NCBI GenBank assembly: GCA_013399015.1
Contig: VWZX01012694.1
Coordinates: 2,474,598-2,538,597 of the forward strand
DNA: 64,000 nucleotides
Direction: 5' to 3'
Source: Galbula dea
Lineage: Eukaryota; Chordata; Aves; Piciformes; Galbulidae
The notes under the pieces were generated by a model, which was not told the origin of the DNA, searched no databases, and worked only from the letters and a program-made list of their open reading frames with translations. Below, piece by piece: positions 63,628 to 64,000 of this stretch (its first letter is position 1; the number at the start of each line of letters is the position of its first letter). A program made the translations under genes and the position numbers.

Positions 63628-64000
63628 ACCTTTATCAATGACATAGGCAGTAGGATTGAGTGCACCTTCAACAAGTCTGCAGATGCGTATATGGGATGGA
63701 ATACTTTAAAAAGTAAAATCATTGAACAGAAATAGTTCTGTTCTAACTCAAACCAGGACAAGATGACACAACAGAAGGATAGGATTCCACTCAGGGGAAA
63801 CTGGACAAGCTCAAGAAGTGGACCCACACGAATCAAATAAGGTTTAACAGGTCCAAGTGCAAGGTACTGCACCTGGGTCGAGACAATCCCAGACATGAGT
63901 ACAGACCAGGAGAAGAACTCAGTGGAAGCAGTCCTGCTGAAAAGGATCTGGAGTTTCTGGTGGGTGAAAATTTGGACATGAGCCAGCAGTGTGCGCTTGC
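63626..64000 (+). mobile_element. CR1 LINE body, interrupted by an LTR remnant and cut by the window end
   Basis: The left part (63626-63685) reads NIFINDIG.RIECTFNKSAD, corresponding to the CR1 RT segment just before the active-site FADD. After a 75-base insertion (63686-63760) CR1 resumes with GATGACACAACAG and continues through ACTGGACAAGCTCAAGAAGT, AGGTACTGCACCTGGGTCGA and GACATGAGCCAGCAGTGTGC, the last being the same region as 9164-9183. Stops and frameshifts make it non-coding. It is antisense to the SULT6B1-like gene and continues past 64000. Confidence 0.88.
63686..63760 (-). mobile_element. ERVL-like LTR remnant inserted in a CR1
   Basis: The reverse complement starts TGTCCTGGTTTGAGTTAGAA and carries the short inverted repeat GAACAGAA...TTCTGTTC, as in the copies at 36.48 and 49.10 kb. 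It then jumps from GATTTTACTTTT to AAGTATTCCATCCCATA, so about 200 internal bases of the LTR are missing. AGATG occurs on both sides (63681-63685 and 63761-63765). Removing one copy and the insert restores a continuous CR1. This fits an LTR insertion with a 5-bp target duplication followed by an internal deletion. Confidence 0.7.

Noticed and set aside
1..64000. CRISPR arrays, tRNA or rRNA genes, bacterial operons, complete endogenous retrovirus
   Set aside because: I saw no regularly spaced direct repeats, cloverleaf or rRNA sequence, ribosome-binding-site-led gene strings, or gag/pol frames. Only solo or broken LTRs are present.

Overview
The window looks like bird nuclear DNA. The main evidence is a set of CR1-type LINE fragments, including several with the typical avian CR1 3' tail (TTCCAACTC...ATTCTATGA). 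There are also ERVL-like LTR remnants, vertebrate intron-exon structure and one isolated CpG island in an otherwise AT-rich background. Nothing bacterial or plasmid-like is present, and almost all of the short open frames are chance readings of non-coding DNA. The species cannot be named from this sequence alone.

Layout. Bases 1 to about 32,400 are mostly gene-poor. They hold a minus-strand CR1 piece (about 4,825-5,562), a well-preserved CR1 3' end on the plus strand (about 8,995-9,806), a short CR1 tail (14,640-14,778), a pair of related short repeats near 10.8 and 14.2 kb, and several A-rich tracts. A CpG island at about 32,440-33,620 contains a convincing first coding exon on the minus strand: a signal peptide of about 19 residues followed by a consensus splice donor. 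Its later exons would lie at lower coordinates or outside the window; I could not identify them, and I cannot name the gene. From 33.7 to 61 kb the DNA is again mostly non-coding. It carries CR1 tails and fragments (34.8, 42.0, 43.4-43.6, 51.5-52.1 and 53.0 kb), an ERVL-like solo LTR (49,099-49,850), a truncated sister copy (36,483-36,802), A/C-rich simple sequence and a small GATA-rich tandem repeat (60.5 kb).

The one protein gene that can be identified firmly is at the right end. Four minus-strand exons (63,373-63,499, 62,858-62,952, 62,277-62,433 and 61,544-61,674) join in frame to give the last 169 residues of a cytosolic sulfotransferase, best called SULT6B1. The 5' exons, with the first PAPS-binding loop and the catalytic histidine, lie beyond position 64,000. 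The intron that leads out of the window contains a nested repeat: a CR1 tail, an oppositely oriented CR1 body, and a 75-bp LTR remnant inside that body, flanked by a 5-bp direct repeat.

The two genic features share no visible pathway; they are simply neighbours about 29 kb apart on the same strand. I found no convincing sign of an undescribed biological system. The most useful leads are the orphan signal-peptide exon and the repeat nesting.
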